This document shows positions 1 to 9,800 of a DNA stretch of 64,000 nucleotides, one piece after another. Position numbers and translations under genes: made by a program. How positions within the stretch are numbered: the stretch's first letter is position 1; the number at the start of each line of letters is the position of its first letter. The stretch lies in NCBI RefSeq assembly GCF_008124765.1, contig NZ_VNHS01000008.1, positions 62,001-126,000 on the forward strand. Direction: 5' to 3'. The notes beneath the pieces are model-generated. The model had not been told where the DNA came from. It searched no databases and saw nothing but the letters and a program-made list of their open reading frames with translations. The stretch is from Paenibacillus methanolicus. Lineage in GTDB: Bacteria; Bacillota; Bacilli; Paenibacillales; Paenibacillaceae.

Positions 1-2124
1 CGACGCGGAGACGATCGTAACGCCTTCGTCCTCGATCAGCTTGACGAGCCCGGACGTATCCAGCACGTCCATCCGCTGCGCCATGACGATGCGACCGCCA
101 GCCGCCAATACGGGAAACACCTCTTCGATGAATTGATCGAATGCGCACGACGCCTGCTGCAAATATACGTCGTCGGCCGTCAAGCCGAACTCCCGCCGAA
201 AAGCCTCGACGTACGCGATCAGGTTGCCGTGCGTAAGGACGACGCCCTTCGGGTTCCCCGTCGATCCGGATGTATAAAGCACGAGCGCGCTCTGCCGCGG
301 CGTGGAGACATTGTCCGGATTCAAATCATCATGCGCGCGGAAGTCGTCATCGTCTACCCGGATCGTCTCGCCGTCGAAGTCGAGCGCCACCGGACGATCG
401 TCCGCGATCAGCAGCCGCGAACCGCTGTCTTGCAGCATATAAGAGACGCGCGATGGCGCGTACTCGTGATCGATCGGCACGTAAGCGGCACCCGACTTCA
501 GCACCGCCAGCAAGGCGATCAACAATCGCTCGGAGCGGGCCATATAGATCGCCACGAAATCCTCCGGCCGCACGCCCTTCTCCCGCAGCCGCCGAGCAAG
601 GCCGTTCGCCCGCTCGTTCAATTCGCGGTATGCGAAGGCTCTCCCCTCGTGCACGAGCGCCACGCCGCCCGGTGTGCGCTCCGCCTGCCGTTCGAACAGA
701 ACGTGGAACGGCTTCGCGTCTGGATATTCGGCCGGTCTGCGCAAGCGGTTGAATTCGGTGAGAATCTGATCGCTTTCGCTCTCCGTCGCCAACTTGACAT
801 CGCGCAGGCGGGCACCTGGATGACTGATTAGCTGCTCAAGCACGTACCGGTACTGCTCCGCCAACCGACCGACCGCCTCGTCCCCGTAGCGTTCCGTATC
901 GTAAGCGAGCTCGATGCCGATTCCGTCGAACAAAGCGATGCCGAGCGTGAGCGCATAATGCGTGTTCTCCTGCATGTCGTAACTCGAGATGCCCATCGCG
1001 CCTCCGCTGCCTAGATTACGCTGAAGCGGATAATTCTCCACGACGACGATCGAATCGAACAGCGGCTGTCCCGCTCCCAGTCCGCTGCAGGCGGTGACGT
1101 CCGTCAGCGGCGCGTGTTCGAACGTTTCCCGTTCTCGCAGTTGCTCCGCCAGGGCTTGAAGCCATTCGGAGACGACCGTATCCGGCGCCATTCGCGCCCG
1201 CAGCGGAACGGTGTTGATGAACAAGCCGACCATCTCTTCGACGCCGGGGATTGCCGGCACGCGGCCCGACACGGTCGTGCCGAACAGCACGTCGTTCGAT
1301 CGGCTGTAGCGGCCTAGCAGCAGGCCCCAGGCGCCATAGAACAGCACGGCCGGCTGCAGCTGGAGCTCCCGCGAACACGCATATAGCCGCTGCGTCGCGA
1401 TGTCTTCCAACGCGATCTTACATCTTCCAGATGCCGGGGATTGCGCCGGCCGCTCGACGCGCGCCAGCTCCGGCAGCGACGTTCGTTCTTCCAAGCCGGA
1501 CAAGGCATCCTGCCAGTATGCCTGCACCCTCGCTTTGCTTTGCGCCTGCCGCCATTTGAGAAACTGTTTGAATCCGGTCTTCACGCGCGCCGGGGGCGTT
1601 GCGCCCGCCTTCAGCGACTCGTAAGCTTCGAGAAATTCGCGCATGATCACGCCGTTGCTCCAACCATCGTACAGAATATGATGCCAGCTGATCAGCATAT
1701 CGCCTGCTTGCGCGCTTCGCTTGCAAACCGCGATGCGCAGCGGCTTCGTCCGAAGATCGAAGGGCCGCTCTTGCTCCGCGCGGAGGAATTCCTGTGCCAA
1801 TCGCTCGCTCTCCGCCGGCATCTCGGCGCTGTAATCCCGAATCTCGATCGGGACGTCGATCCGTTTCAGCACCAGCTGAACCGGCCGCTCCATTCCTTCC
1901 CAGCGATAGACCGTCCGCAGCATGTCGTTCGCTTGAATCACGTGCGCCCAAGCTTGCCGGATCGCGTCCGGCGCCAGATCGCCGGTTAGCCGCAGCGTCA
2001 GATGCTGGGCGTAATGGCGGTCGTCGCCCGTCATGGCGTGATACAGCAGACCTTCCTGCAGCGGCGTCAAGCCTAGAATGTCTTCTACGTTCGATTTGTC
2101 GAGCTTCGTAGGTTCGCCGTTCAT
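1..2124 (-). CDS. NRPS, second enzyme of the cluster (partial: C-A...)
   Basis: This is the N-terminal 708 codons of a nonribosomal peptide synthetase that continues past the left edge. Residues 12-430 are a condensation domain opening with LTPLQEGLLYH and carrying the catalytic HHILYDG at 148-154. That opening is typical of condensation domains that accept a D-configured donor, which fits the epimerase ending the upstream synthetase. An adenylation domain follows, with the phosphate-binding core YTSGSTGNPKG near 615-625. Only the first specificity positions are inside the window: D663, Q664, E667 and S706 (GrsA positions 235, 236, 239 and 278). I cannot assign a substrate. The ATG is preceded by GGAAAGGACGGG. 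It is the last visible gene of the minus-strand cluster, about 350 bases downstream of the exporter gene. Confidence 0.93.
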   Translation of the reverse strand, partial: MNGEPTKLDKSNVEDILGLTPLQEGLLYHAMTGDDRHYAQHLTLRLTGDLAPDAIRQAWAHVIQANDMLRTVYRWEGMERPVQLVLKRIDVPIEIRDYSAEMPAESERLAQEFLRAEQERPFDLRTKPLRIAVCKRSAQAGDMLISWHHILYDGWSNGVIMREFLEAYESLKAGATPPARVKTGFKQFLKWRQAQSKARVQAYWQDALSGLEERTSLPELARVERPAQSPASGRCKIALEDIATQRLYACSRELQLQPAVLFYGAWGLLLGRYSRSNDVLFGTTVSGRVPAIPGVEEMVGLFINTVPLRARMAPDTVVSEWLQALAEQLRERETFEHAPLTDVTACSGLGAGQPLFDSIVVVENYPLQRNLGSGGAMGISSYDMQENTHYALTLGIALFDGIGIELAYDTERYGDEAVGRLAEQYRYVLEQLISHPGARLRDVKLATESESDQILTEFNRLRRPAEYPDAKPFHVLFERQAERTPGGVALVHEGRAFAYRELNERANGLARRLREKGVRPEDFVAIYMARSERLLIALLAVLKSGAAYVPIDHEYAPSRVSYMLQDSGSRLLIADDRPVALDFDGETIRVDDDDFRAHDDLNPDNVSTPRQSALVLYTSGSTGNPKGVVLTHGNLIAYVEAFRREFGLTADDVYLQQASCAFDQFIEEVFPVLAAGGRIVMAQRMDVLDTSGLVKLIEDEGVTIVSAS

Positions 2125-2474
2125 CCTACCCGTCCTTTCCCGTTGGTCAATGCTGTCAGGTTAAGAGGGCTCCGCCCTTTGACCCGAGTTTTATTGCTCC
2201 CTCCCCCTTCCCCCCTCCGCCGAGGGGAACCATAGGGCTTTGCCCTCTGGACTCCCTTTTTCGCGCTGGCGCACTTATTCGCGGTCGGCGATTGGGCTTG
2301 AGCGGGGCACGCTTTTGTCCTGACGGACAAAGCTTCATTGGGTGTTGAAACTCAGTCCTAAGACACAAGCCTGTCAACTATAGGCCACAGGTGGCTTCAG
2401 TTGACGTTTTTCATTAACCTGATAGCATTGTCCCGTTGGTTCCCGTCTCCCGCGTCTCGCGCGCTTCCTGCTCG
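2125..2474. other. Non-coding stretch with GC-rich short inverted repeats
   Basis: No credible gene lies here. The stretch separates the exporter gene from the second NRPS. It contains several short self-complementary words (AGGGCTCCGCCCT, AGGGCTTTGCCCT, CCCCTCCGCCGAGGGG) in an otherwise low-complexity purine/pyrimidine-skewed block. A nested hairpin at 2373-2405 has the outer arms GTCAACT/AGTTGAC and inner arms GCCAC/GTGGC, followed on the plus strand by a short T run. It looks like dispersed extragenic repeat material rather than a promoter. Two overlapping short open frames on the minus strand have repeat-like composition and are not annotated. Confidence 0.5.
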
Positions 2475-5400
2475 CTACCGCATCGCGGCGTTAAGACCCG
2501 GCCGATACGCGGCGTCGCCGCCTTCGATCTGACCCATGTCCATCTTGATGACGCGGTCGGCCAAATGGAAGAACCGGTCGTCGTGCGTGATCGCGATGAC
2601 GCATTTGCCTCTCGCTTTCAACTCGGGCAGCAGATGCTCGTAGAAGAACGCGCGGTATTCGGGATCCTGGTCGGCCGCCCATTCGTCGAACAGATAGATC
2701 GGCCGATCCTCCAAATAACTTTGCATTAAGGCGAGCCGCTTGCGTTGGCCCGTCGATAGCTTGACCGTCGTGAACGCCCCGTCCAGCACCTGAACCTTAT
2801 CCTCTAGATGAAGCAGCTCCAGGAACGCATCGATCTCCTTTTCCTTGCCCGCCAGCGGGATGCCGTACAGTTTGCCGAATAAATGAAAGTCGCTGAAGAT
2901 CGCCGTGAAGCGCTGGGCGAGCTGCTGCGGACTAACCGCCTGTCCGTCGACCAGAATCTCTCCCTCGGCAGGGGCGTACAAGCCGGTCAGCATCTTGGCG
3001 AGCGTCGATTTGCCGCTCCCGTTGCCGCCGGTGATGAAGACGATCTCCCCAGAGCGGAACGTATAGCTGATCGGTCCGACCGCGAACTGCTCGCCTTCCT
3101 TGTTCGCATAATGGTATGCGGCCGACCGCAACTCCATCTGAATGCCGCCGCTCGCGGCGGGAGCGGAATCCTGCAGATACGGATCGACCTGCACGGCATC
3201 GAGCTGGCTGGCCAGCTGATTGAGCCGGCCCCAGCTGACGCGCACGCGGAACAAATTCGGAATCGTGCCGAGTATCCCGTGCACGGGGCCGGTCAAATAC
3301 AAGAGCACGAACACGTAGTTGCGCCAGGCGCCGACCTGCAGGTCCTTGAACATCAGCGGGAACAGGAACGCCACCGTGCCGACGACGAACGTGAAGAGCA
3401 ACTCGCCGACGACGTTGACGTTCGCGAAGCGCAGATCGCTCTCGATCCGCTTGTCGCGGTACGTGCCGATGCTCGTCTGCATGTCCGTTTGGAAATCGCC
3501 GCGTTTGGCTCGGCTGATGCTCAGCTCCTTGAAGCCGGTTCGCAAGTCGTGTATGAATTTGAAGAATCGGTTCTGAATATCGCGCGTCTGCTCCAGCAGC
3601 TGATTCGCTTTGGATCCCATCAGGAAGTGCATGCCCGCCGCGAACGCGATGACCAAGGCGGCGACCAGCATGCCCGGGAAGCTGATGATGCCCATGTAGA
3701 CGAAGCAGCAAATGAGCGTCACGAGACTCGTCGCCCCCGTGATGACGATGTTGGATACGTCGCTGATCGTCTCGGTGTCGTTATTGAGCGCCGCTTCGAT
3801 GGCTCCATCCTCCAGCTTCTCGACGTTCTCGTAGGAGGTGTTCAATAGTTTGTCGAGCAGCTCGGTCCGCTTCTGGTACACCATCCGATTGGCGATGCGG
3901 ACGAGCCGCAGCCGCACGAGACGCTGGCCGACGATATAGAGCATCATGCCGAGGAGGAAGTACAGCAGCAGGCCATCCTGGAACACGTCCTGATCGCGGC
4001 CGAGCGTCTCGTTCACCGTGAAGATGATGAACGCATTCCCTAGTCCGCTCACGATGCTGAGCAGCGTCAGCATGAACAGCGGCTTCTCGTCCGGCCTCGG
4101 GAACAAGCTCGTCACGATATAGTAGAACCCGAACAAGAAGACGGTCGCGAGCATGGCGAATACCGCGTAGATCAGCGTCTCCGGCGCCCACACGCGAACG
4201 AACGCCCAATTCAGCCCCCAGTAGATGACGTCGGGAATTCGATACAAGCAGTACCCGAGACCGGCAAGGAAGACGATCAGGCTGCCGACGCTCGTTATGA
4301 CGGACGCCGGCGTTCCCGCGAATCGTCTTCTGCCGGTTGCGGCCTGAGCGGCCGCCTTGCCGCCGAACCAGAGCGTCAGCAGCATGACCGGCGCGAGCAG
4401 CGCGAGCGCGGCGGATGCCGTGTTGTCGAGCCCTTCGTACATATCGTCAACCGGCTTGGGAAGTTCCCGACCTGTCAGAATGTTCATGATCCCTTGCCCG
4501 AGCAGAGCCGCATCGGGGGTATTCATATTGGCCAGCACCGCCACGCCGAGCCCTTCCTCCGGACGCAGCACCAGATGCGAAGCGAAGTTCGGATTGCTGC
4601 CGCCGTGCGAAATTTCGCCGCCGCCCCTCTGGAAGACGCTCCAGCCCGCCGCGTACGAGGAGCCGTCCGAAGCCGGAGGCACCGACCGGTCCGGCTCATG
4701 CGACGACGCGACTAATTCGCCGAACGGCTCGGGCACCGGAACCCGGCCGAGCTGAATTTGCAGCCACTTGGCCATGTCGGCCGCGCTCGTAATGTAATAA
4801 CCGGCCGGCGTGTTGCCCCTGTACATCGGCGCGTCGTAGGCGACCGGCCGCAGCAGCTTGAATTTATACCCCGTGGCGCTGGAAGCGTCCGGCGCATCGT
4901 CGCGGAACAGATACGTATGCTTTAAGCCGAGCGGCAGCAGCACGTTCTCCCGCATGTAAGTCTCAAATGATTGTCTGGACACCGTCTGCATGACCAGACC
5001 AAGCACGTCGTAATTAATCGTCGCGTACAAATATTCCTCGCCAGGCGCATGATCGAGTTCTCGCCCGACGAGCGTTCGCACCGTTTGTTCCAGGCCATCG
5101 TCCGCTTCGGTTGCGGGAATGCGCCCGATCGAATCGAACGGTACCCCGCTCGTATGGTGCAGCAGCTGTCCGAGCGTAATTTCCGCCGGCTTGCCTTCAA
5201 ACGTAACGCGGAACCACGGCAGGTATTGGGCAACCGGATCCTCCCGATTCAGCAGACCTTGCTTCTCCAGCAGCAGGAAACCCAATCCGGTGAACGCCTT
5301 GCTCGTCGATCCGAGCTCGAACAGCGTATCCGGCGTAACCGCCCGTTTCTCGCCGATATCGGCCTTGCCGTATCCTTTCAGCCATACCGTCTCGTTGCCT

Positions 5401-5579
5401 TGCACGATCGCCACTGCCATCCCCGGGGTATCCGTCTGGGATACAATGCCGTCGATGTACGCTTCGATCTCGGCCTGTCGGCCCAGCAGCGGTTCTTCGG
5501 CGGCTGTGGCCGCCCAAGGCGCCGCGAGCGCCATGATCGCGGCGATGAGCGCCGCTCCGGCGCGTCTCAATAGTTTCAT
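2475..5579 (-). CDS. ClbP/ZmaM-like serine peptidase fused to cyclic-peptide-type ABC exporter
   Basis: This 1034-residue fusion has a signal peptide (1-26, ...AATA|AEEP) and an extracytoplasmic S12/beta-lactamase-like serine hydrolase domain (about 30-375). The domain shows SxxK as S91-TS-K94, tyrosine motif Y185-A-T and HGG at 325-327. Three hydrophobic helices follow (about 388-408, 425-447, 465-492), then a SyrD/PvdE-type exporter: membrane domain to about 800, Walker A GGNGSGKST at 851, signature LSTGQ at 941, Walker B IYLFDE at 961, H-loop His 999. SxxK, Tyr and three helices match the known layout of the D-Asn prodrug peptidase ClbP, and the added ABC module matches ZmaM. I infer that it exports the peptide and removes an acyl-D-Asn leader outside the cell. 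The start overlaps the glycosyltransferase stop (ATGA), so translation is probably coupled. Confidence 0.9.
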   Translation of the reverse strand: MKLLRRAGAALIAAIMALAAPWAATAAEEPLLGRQAEIEAYIDGIVSQTDTPGMAVAIVQGNETVWLKGYGKADIGEKRAVTPDTLFELGSTSKAFTGLGFLLLEKQGLLNREDPVAQYLPWFRVTFEGKPAEITLGQLLHHTSGVPFDSIGRIPATEADDGLEQTVRTLVGRELDHAPGEEYLYATINYDVLGLVMQTVSRQSFETYMRENVLLPLGLKHTYLFRDDAPDASSATGYKFKLLRPVAYDAPMYRGNTPAGYYITSAADMAKWLQIQLGRVPVPEPFGELVASSHEPDRSVPPASDGSSYAAGWSVFQRGGGEISHGGSNPNFASHLVLRPEEGLGVAVLANMNTPDAALLGQGIMNILTGRELPKPVDDMYEGLDNTASAALALLAPVMLLTLWFGGKAAAQAATGRRRFAGTPASVITSVGSLIVFLAGLGYCLYRIPDVIYWGLNWAFVRVWAPETLIYAVFAMLATVFLFGFYYIVTSLFPRPDEKPLFMLTLLSIVSGLGNAFIIFTVNETLGRDQDVFQDGLLLYFLLGMMLYIVGQRLVRLRLVRIANRMVYQKRTELLDKLLNTSYENVEKLEDGAIEAALNNDTETISDVSNIVITGATSLVTLICCFVYMGIISFPGMLVAALVIAFAAGMHFLMGSKANQLLEQTRDIQNRFFKFIHDLRTGFKELSISRAKRGDFQTDMQTSIGTYRDKRIESDLRFANVNVVGELLFTFVVGTVAFLFPLMFKDLQVGAWRNYVFVLLYLTGPVHGILGTIPNLFRVRVSWGRLNQLASQLDAVQVDPYLQDSAPAASGGIQMELRSAAYHYANKEGEQFAVGPISYTFRSGEIVFITGGNGSGKSTLAKMLTGLYAPAEGEILVDGQAVSPQQLAQRFTAIFSDFHLFGKLYGIPLAGKEKEIDAFLELLHLEDKVQVLDGAFTTVKLSTGQRKRLALMQSYLEDRPIYLFDEWAADQDPEYRAFFYEHLLPELKARGKCVIAITHDDRFFHLADRVIKMDMGQIEGGDAAYRPGLNAAMR

Positions 5580-6817
5580 GCGTTAACCCTCTGCTCCGTA
5601 TAGTGGATGATGCTTTGCACCGCCATATCCAGTCCCCCCGTCGCCCGGAAGGAATCGCCTATGCGCGCGCTGCCAATCCGGTATGCCGGGTCATTCAGCA
5701 CGCTGCGCACCGCTTCCCGCAGCGGTTCCGGCGCGAACGCTTCGCTCTCCAGACGAATGCCGGCCTCGGCCCGTTCGACCATCAAGGCGCCCATGAATTC
5801 GTCGAATACCTGCGGCACGACGACCATCGGCACGCCCGCGCACAAACTCTCGTAGATGCTGTTGGCGCCGCCGTGCGTAACGAAAGCATCCGCCCGTTCC
5901 AGCAACTCCAGCTGCGGCACGTAAGGCATGACCAGGAAGTTGTCCGGCACGCCGGCCAACTGCTCGACCTTGAACTGTCTGCCGACCGACATGACCACTT
6001 GCACCTCTTCTCCGCCAAACGCCTTCATGCAGCCTTCGATCAAGTCGCCTAAATCATGCAAAATCGTGCCGAACGCGATGTAGACGAGCGGCCTGCCGTC
6101 CAACCGGTCCATGGGGAACGGTTCCGCATCCGCGCGGGGATCGGCTGTATAACCCGCGAACAGGTAACTTTCGTCGAACGCTTCCTCGTACAGCTGGAAC
6201 GCCCGCGAGGAGAAAATCAAATTCAGCGGCTGCTTGCTGCCGAACACGTCGTTGATAACGTTCACCTCGCCCAGCCCATGCCGGCGTGCGATCATGCGCG
6301 AGACTTTCTCGATCAGTTTGGGATACATGTCCGTATGGCCTTTGTACTTCTTGTATAGCGGGTCGTCGCCCGCGCGCAGCACGTGCTCCATGAAGAAACC
6401 GGGATCCGATGCCGCCATCTCATGAATGAACGGAAAATTAGCAAATACCGAAACGCCTGGCACGCCTAACTTGGCAGCCAGCTCCTTGCCCCAATAGGCG
6501 AACGCGTCATGAATGATGCAAACGGGACGCAGACCCGACACTTCTTCGAACAACCGGTCCGCCAGCAGCCGGCCCTTCTCCATGATGAAATCGGCGAACA
6601 CGAGAAACGTATCGATGCCCGATCCTTCATGCATGGCGAAATTCAGCAATCCTCGGTAGCTGCGGAACGTCGCGCCCGTCCGCTCTATCTTCCCGCGGAA
6701 CTCGTCGCTGCAATAATAAACGACCTCATTCCCGCGCTCGACCAGCTTGCGGATCAAGCCGAGCGTCGGATTGACGTGACCGTGAAGGTCGACGCCAAAG
6801 TAGATTACCTTAGCCAT
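5576..6817 (-). CDS. Macrolide-family (YjiC/MGT-like) glycosyltransferase
   Basis: This 413-residue GT-B glycosyltransferase is read from an ATG preceded by GAGAGGAGCT; the frame is open further upstream but has no better start. The N-terminus VIYFGVDLHGHVNPTLGL carries the probable catalytic base His12. The C-terminal donor-sugar motif begins at H315 (HGGANSIYESLCAG) and runs into a VPQVFDEFMGA segment, as in MGT/UGT family enzymes. Family members transfer a sugar from UDP-sugars to small acceptors, often inactivating antibiotics. The gene lies 28 bases after the first NRPS and overlaps the exporter start, so it belongs to the biosynthetic operon. It may decorate the peptide or protect the producer. 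The acceptor is unknown. Confidence 0.9.
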   Translation of the reverse strand: MAKVIYFGVDLHGHVNPTLGLIRKLVERGNEVVYYCSDEFRGKIERTGATFRSYRGLLNFAMHEGSGIDTFLVFADFIMEKGRLLADRLFEEVSGLRPVCIIHDAFAYWGKELAAKLGVPGVSVFANFPFIHEMAASDPGFFMEHVLRAGDDPLYKKYKGHTDMYPKLIEKVSRMIARRHGLGEVNVINDVFGSKQPLNLIFSSRAFQLYEEAFDESYLFAGYTADPRADAEPFPMDRLDGRPLVYIAFGTILHDLGDLIEGCMKAFGGEEVQVVMSVGRQFKVEQLAGVPDNFLVMPYVPQLELLERADAFVTHGGANSIYESLCAGVPMVVVPQVFDEFMGALMVERAEAGIRLESEAFAPEPLREAVRSVLNDPAYRIGSARIGDSFRATGGLDMAVQSIIHYTEQRVNA

Positions 6818-6845
6818 CGGTAGCTCCTCTCGTCGGCTGCGTGCT

Positions 6846-9800
6846 TTATCGAAAAAGATGATCCAAATCCGCTTGCGACAGCGCCGCGGTCTCGAAATCG
6901 GACGGCGTGAATTCGGACTCCTCCTTATCCGCGCAATGCCGAAGAATCGTTCGAAGCGCATCGGCATAATGCGCGGCGAGGCGCTCGATCGTCTCGTCCG
7001 CATAAAGGTTGCGGCTGTACGTGATCCCGACCTGCAGCCTGCCGCCGATGATCATCGCGTTCCACTCCAGCCGGAAGGAGAGCGCGTTGGCCGGGCCGGA
7101 TTCGGCCCCTGTCGGTAAGTCGGAATAAGCGAACCATTCGTTATCGAGCTCCCGGCCGAATTCGCCAAGATAGTTGAAGCGGACGGGCTTGAGGCCCCGA
7201 TACGCCGGGAACGCGTTCCGATGTTCGGCCAGTACGCCGAACCCGATTCCGCCTCGCGGCACCCGCCGAAGCGTTTCCTTCGCCGCCTTGATGCGAGCGG
7301 CTATATCCCCGCCCCGGGGCAGCAAGACCGGATAGAGCGTCGTGAACCAGCCGACTGTCCGACCGACGTCCGCATCCTCCCCGGCGTCTAGCCGCCCGTG
7401 TCCTTCCAGCTCTACGACGGGTTCGGTCGCGGGAAACGCGGCGCCGAGCGCTTCCGCGAGCGCGGCGGCCATTAACTCGATCGGCTGCGTGCCATAAGCC
7501 AAGTTGGCGCCGCCGACCAGCGCATTCGTGTCGGTCTCCGACAACCGGATGGTCTCGGTATGGGAGCTCCCCCAGACGTCTTCGCCAAAATCCCGATCCT
7601 CCGGCCAAGCCGTCGCCAGGTCGGTTGCCTTCCTCCAATAGGCTAGTTCTGCCTCGTCTGCCTCTGTTTGCTCCATGAGCCGCAGCGCATGCCGCTGATA
7701 GGAATCCGTCGTAGGCGGGAACAGGATCTCCTTGCCCTGCCGCACGGCTTCCGCCGCCAGCGCGAAATCTTCCAGCAGAATCCGCCAGGAGACGCCGTCC
7801 ACTACCGCATGATGCGCCGCGAGCAGCAGATGCGGCCCGTCTTCGCCCAAGTCGAACAGGCAAGCTTTGAAGAGCAAGCCTTCGTAGAGGTCGAATTCCG
7901 ATTTGAATCGTTCGCCCAGCTCTGCCAGCTTGTCCTGCCGCTCCTGACCGGATAGGGAAGACAAGTCGTAGCCTTTCACCGCAAAGCCGCTGTCCGATTC
8001 CGCTCGATCCGTGTAATGCCACGTTCTCGTTCCGCGCCGAAGATTCAACCGCAGCGCGTCATGATGGCCGATCAGCGCCCGCATAATCAGTCCGATCTCC
8101 CGATTGGATAGCGGTTGTTTCAGCCGGAGCAATACCGATTGATGGTCATGGTGCGGCTGCGCGAGCTCCCGGTTCATGAACCAGGCCAGAATCGGCGTCG
8201 GCGCAAGCTCTCCCGTGCCGGGCTCGTTACGGCGTGCGTCCCGCTCCGCCCGGATCTGCACGGCTCTTGCCATATCCCCGATGATCGGATTGGCCAGCAT
8301 ATCCTTGACCTTAATCGATCCCCCCGCCTGGGATAACCGGGAGGCCGTTTGGATCGCCTTGATCGAATCGCCGCCCAGATGATAGAAGTTGTCGCCCATT
8401 CCGATCGGCGAGAAGCCCAATACCGACTCGAGCGTATGCGCGAGCAGCTTCTCTGCCCGCGTATCGGGCGCGTTGTAGTCTCCCTTGACGGAACGGCGTT
8501 CCGGCTCTGGCAGCCGCGGGCGGTCCACCTTCCCATTGACGTTCAGCGGGATATGATCCAGGCGGACGTAAGAGGTTGGCACCATATAGTCCGGAAGCGT
8601 ATTGCTCATCTGGGATGCAAGTTCGCGGTCCGTCCACGTCCGGTCGGCAACGTAGTATGCGCACAGGTAGCGTCCCTGGCCTTCTTGCTCCAAGTCGATG
8701 ACGACGCACTCGCGCATCCCGTTCATGTTCATGAGACAAGCCTCGACTTCCGGCAGCTCGACGCGGTGACCGCGGATTTTCACCTGATGGTCGATCCGTC
8801 CGCCGTATTCCAGCTTGCCCGAAGGCAGGAAACGCGCGAGATCGCCGGTTCGGTACATGCGCGCCCCCGACTTGAACGGATTATCCGCGAAACGCTCGCG
8901 CGTCAATTCTTCGCGGTTCAAGTAGCCTCTCGCTACGCCGTCTCCCGACACGAACAACTCCCCGAGCATGCCCGGCGGCACCGGCCGCATCCGTTCGTCC
9001 AGCACGTACAGCTGCACGTTATGTCCCGGAACGCCGATCGGCACCGAGGCTCTGCCGTCTTCATCCGGATCGAATTTGTGAATCATACAGCCCACGACGG
9101 TCTCGGTCGGGCCGTATTCGTTATAGATGTCAATTTCCCCTCCAAATCGGTTCGTGATGGCTTGCGCTAAGCTGGTTTTGAGATCCTCTCCTCCCACGAT
9201 GAACGTTTTGACCGATGAATCGCGATAATCCGTATCCTTCAGCAAAGATAAGTGCGCGGGCGTCAGCTTGACGACCGTTGCCTCGTTGTCCCGCAAAATC
9301 CGAAACAGGCTGAATTCGCCGTCGTCGGAGCGGTAAACGCGAATGGTTCCGCCGCTGACGAGCGGCGTGAAGATCGACGTCACCGTCAGATCGAACGCGA
9401 GCGACGTATAGAGCGGGAACACTTCGCCCCTGCCGCGCGTATACATCTGCTTCGCCCACCAAATGTAATTCGTTAACCCCCGGTGCTCGATCATAGCCCC
9501 CTTCGGCCTACCCGTCGAGCCGGACGTATAGATTACGTATGCGAGCTGGTCCGGCTTCGCCGAAGGCAGAGCCAGGGCAGCCTCTCTGCTGTCCTCATAT
9601 AAGCCGGGATCTTGCAAGTTAATTCGCTGCGTTCCGTACCGCGCCGCCGCCGCGTGCGTGCCGTCATCCGTGAGCAGCAGCGCCGCGCCCGAATCGCCGA
9701 GCATATAGCCGATTCGGTCGAATGGGTAGTCCGGATCGATCGGCAGATAAGCGCCGCCGGTTTTCATCACGGCGAGGATCGCGACGACAGCCTCGGCCGA

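Noticed and set aside
2121..2377. Two overlapping small minus-strand frames before the second NRPS
   Set aside because: Their codons run through inverted-repeat, low-complexity DNA and there is no good ribosome site; treated as repeat material.
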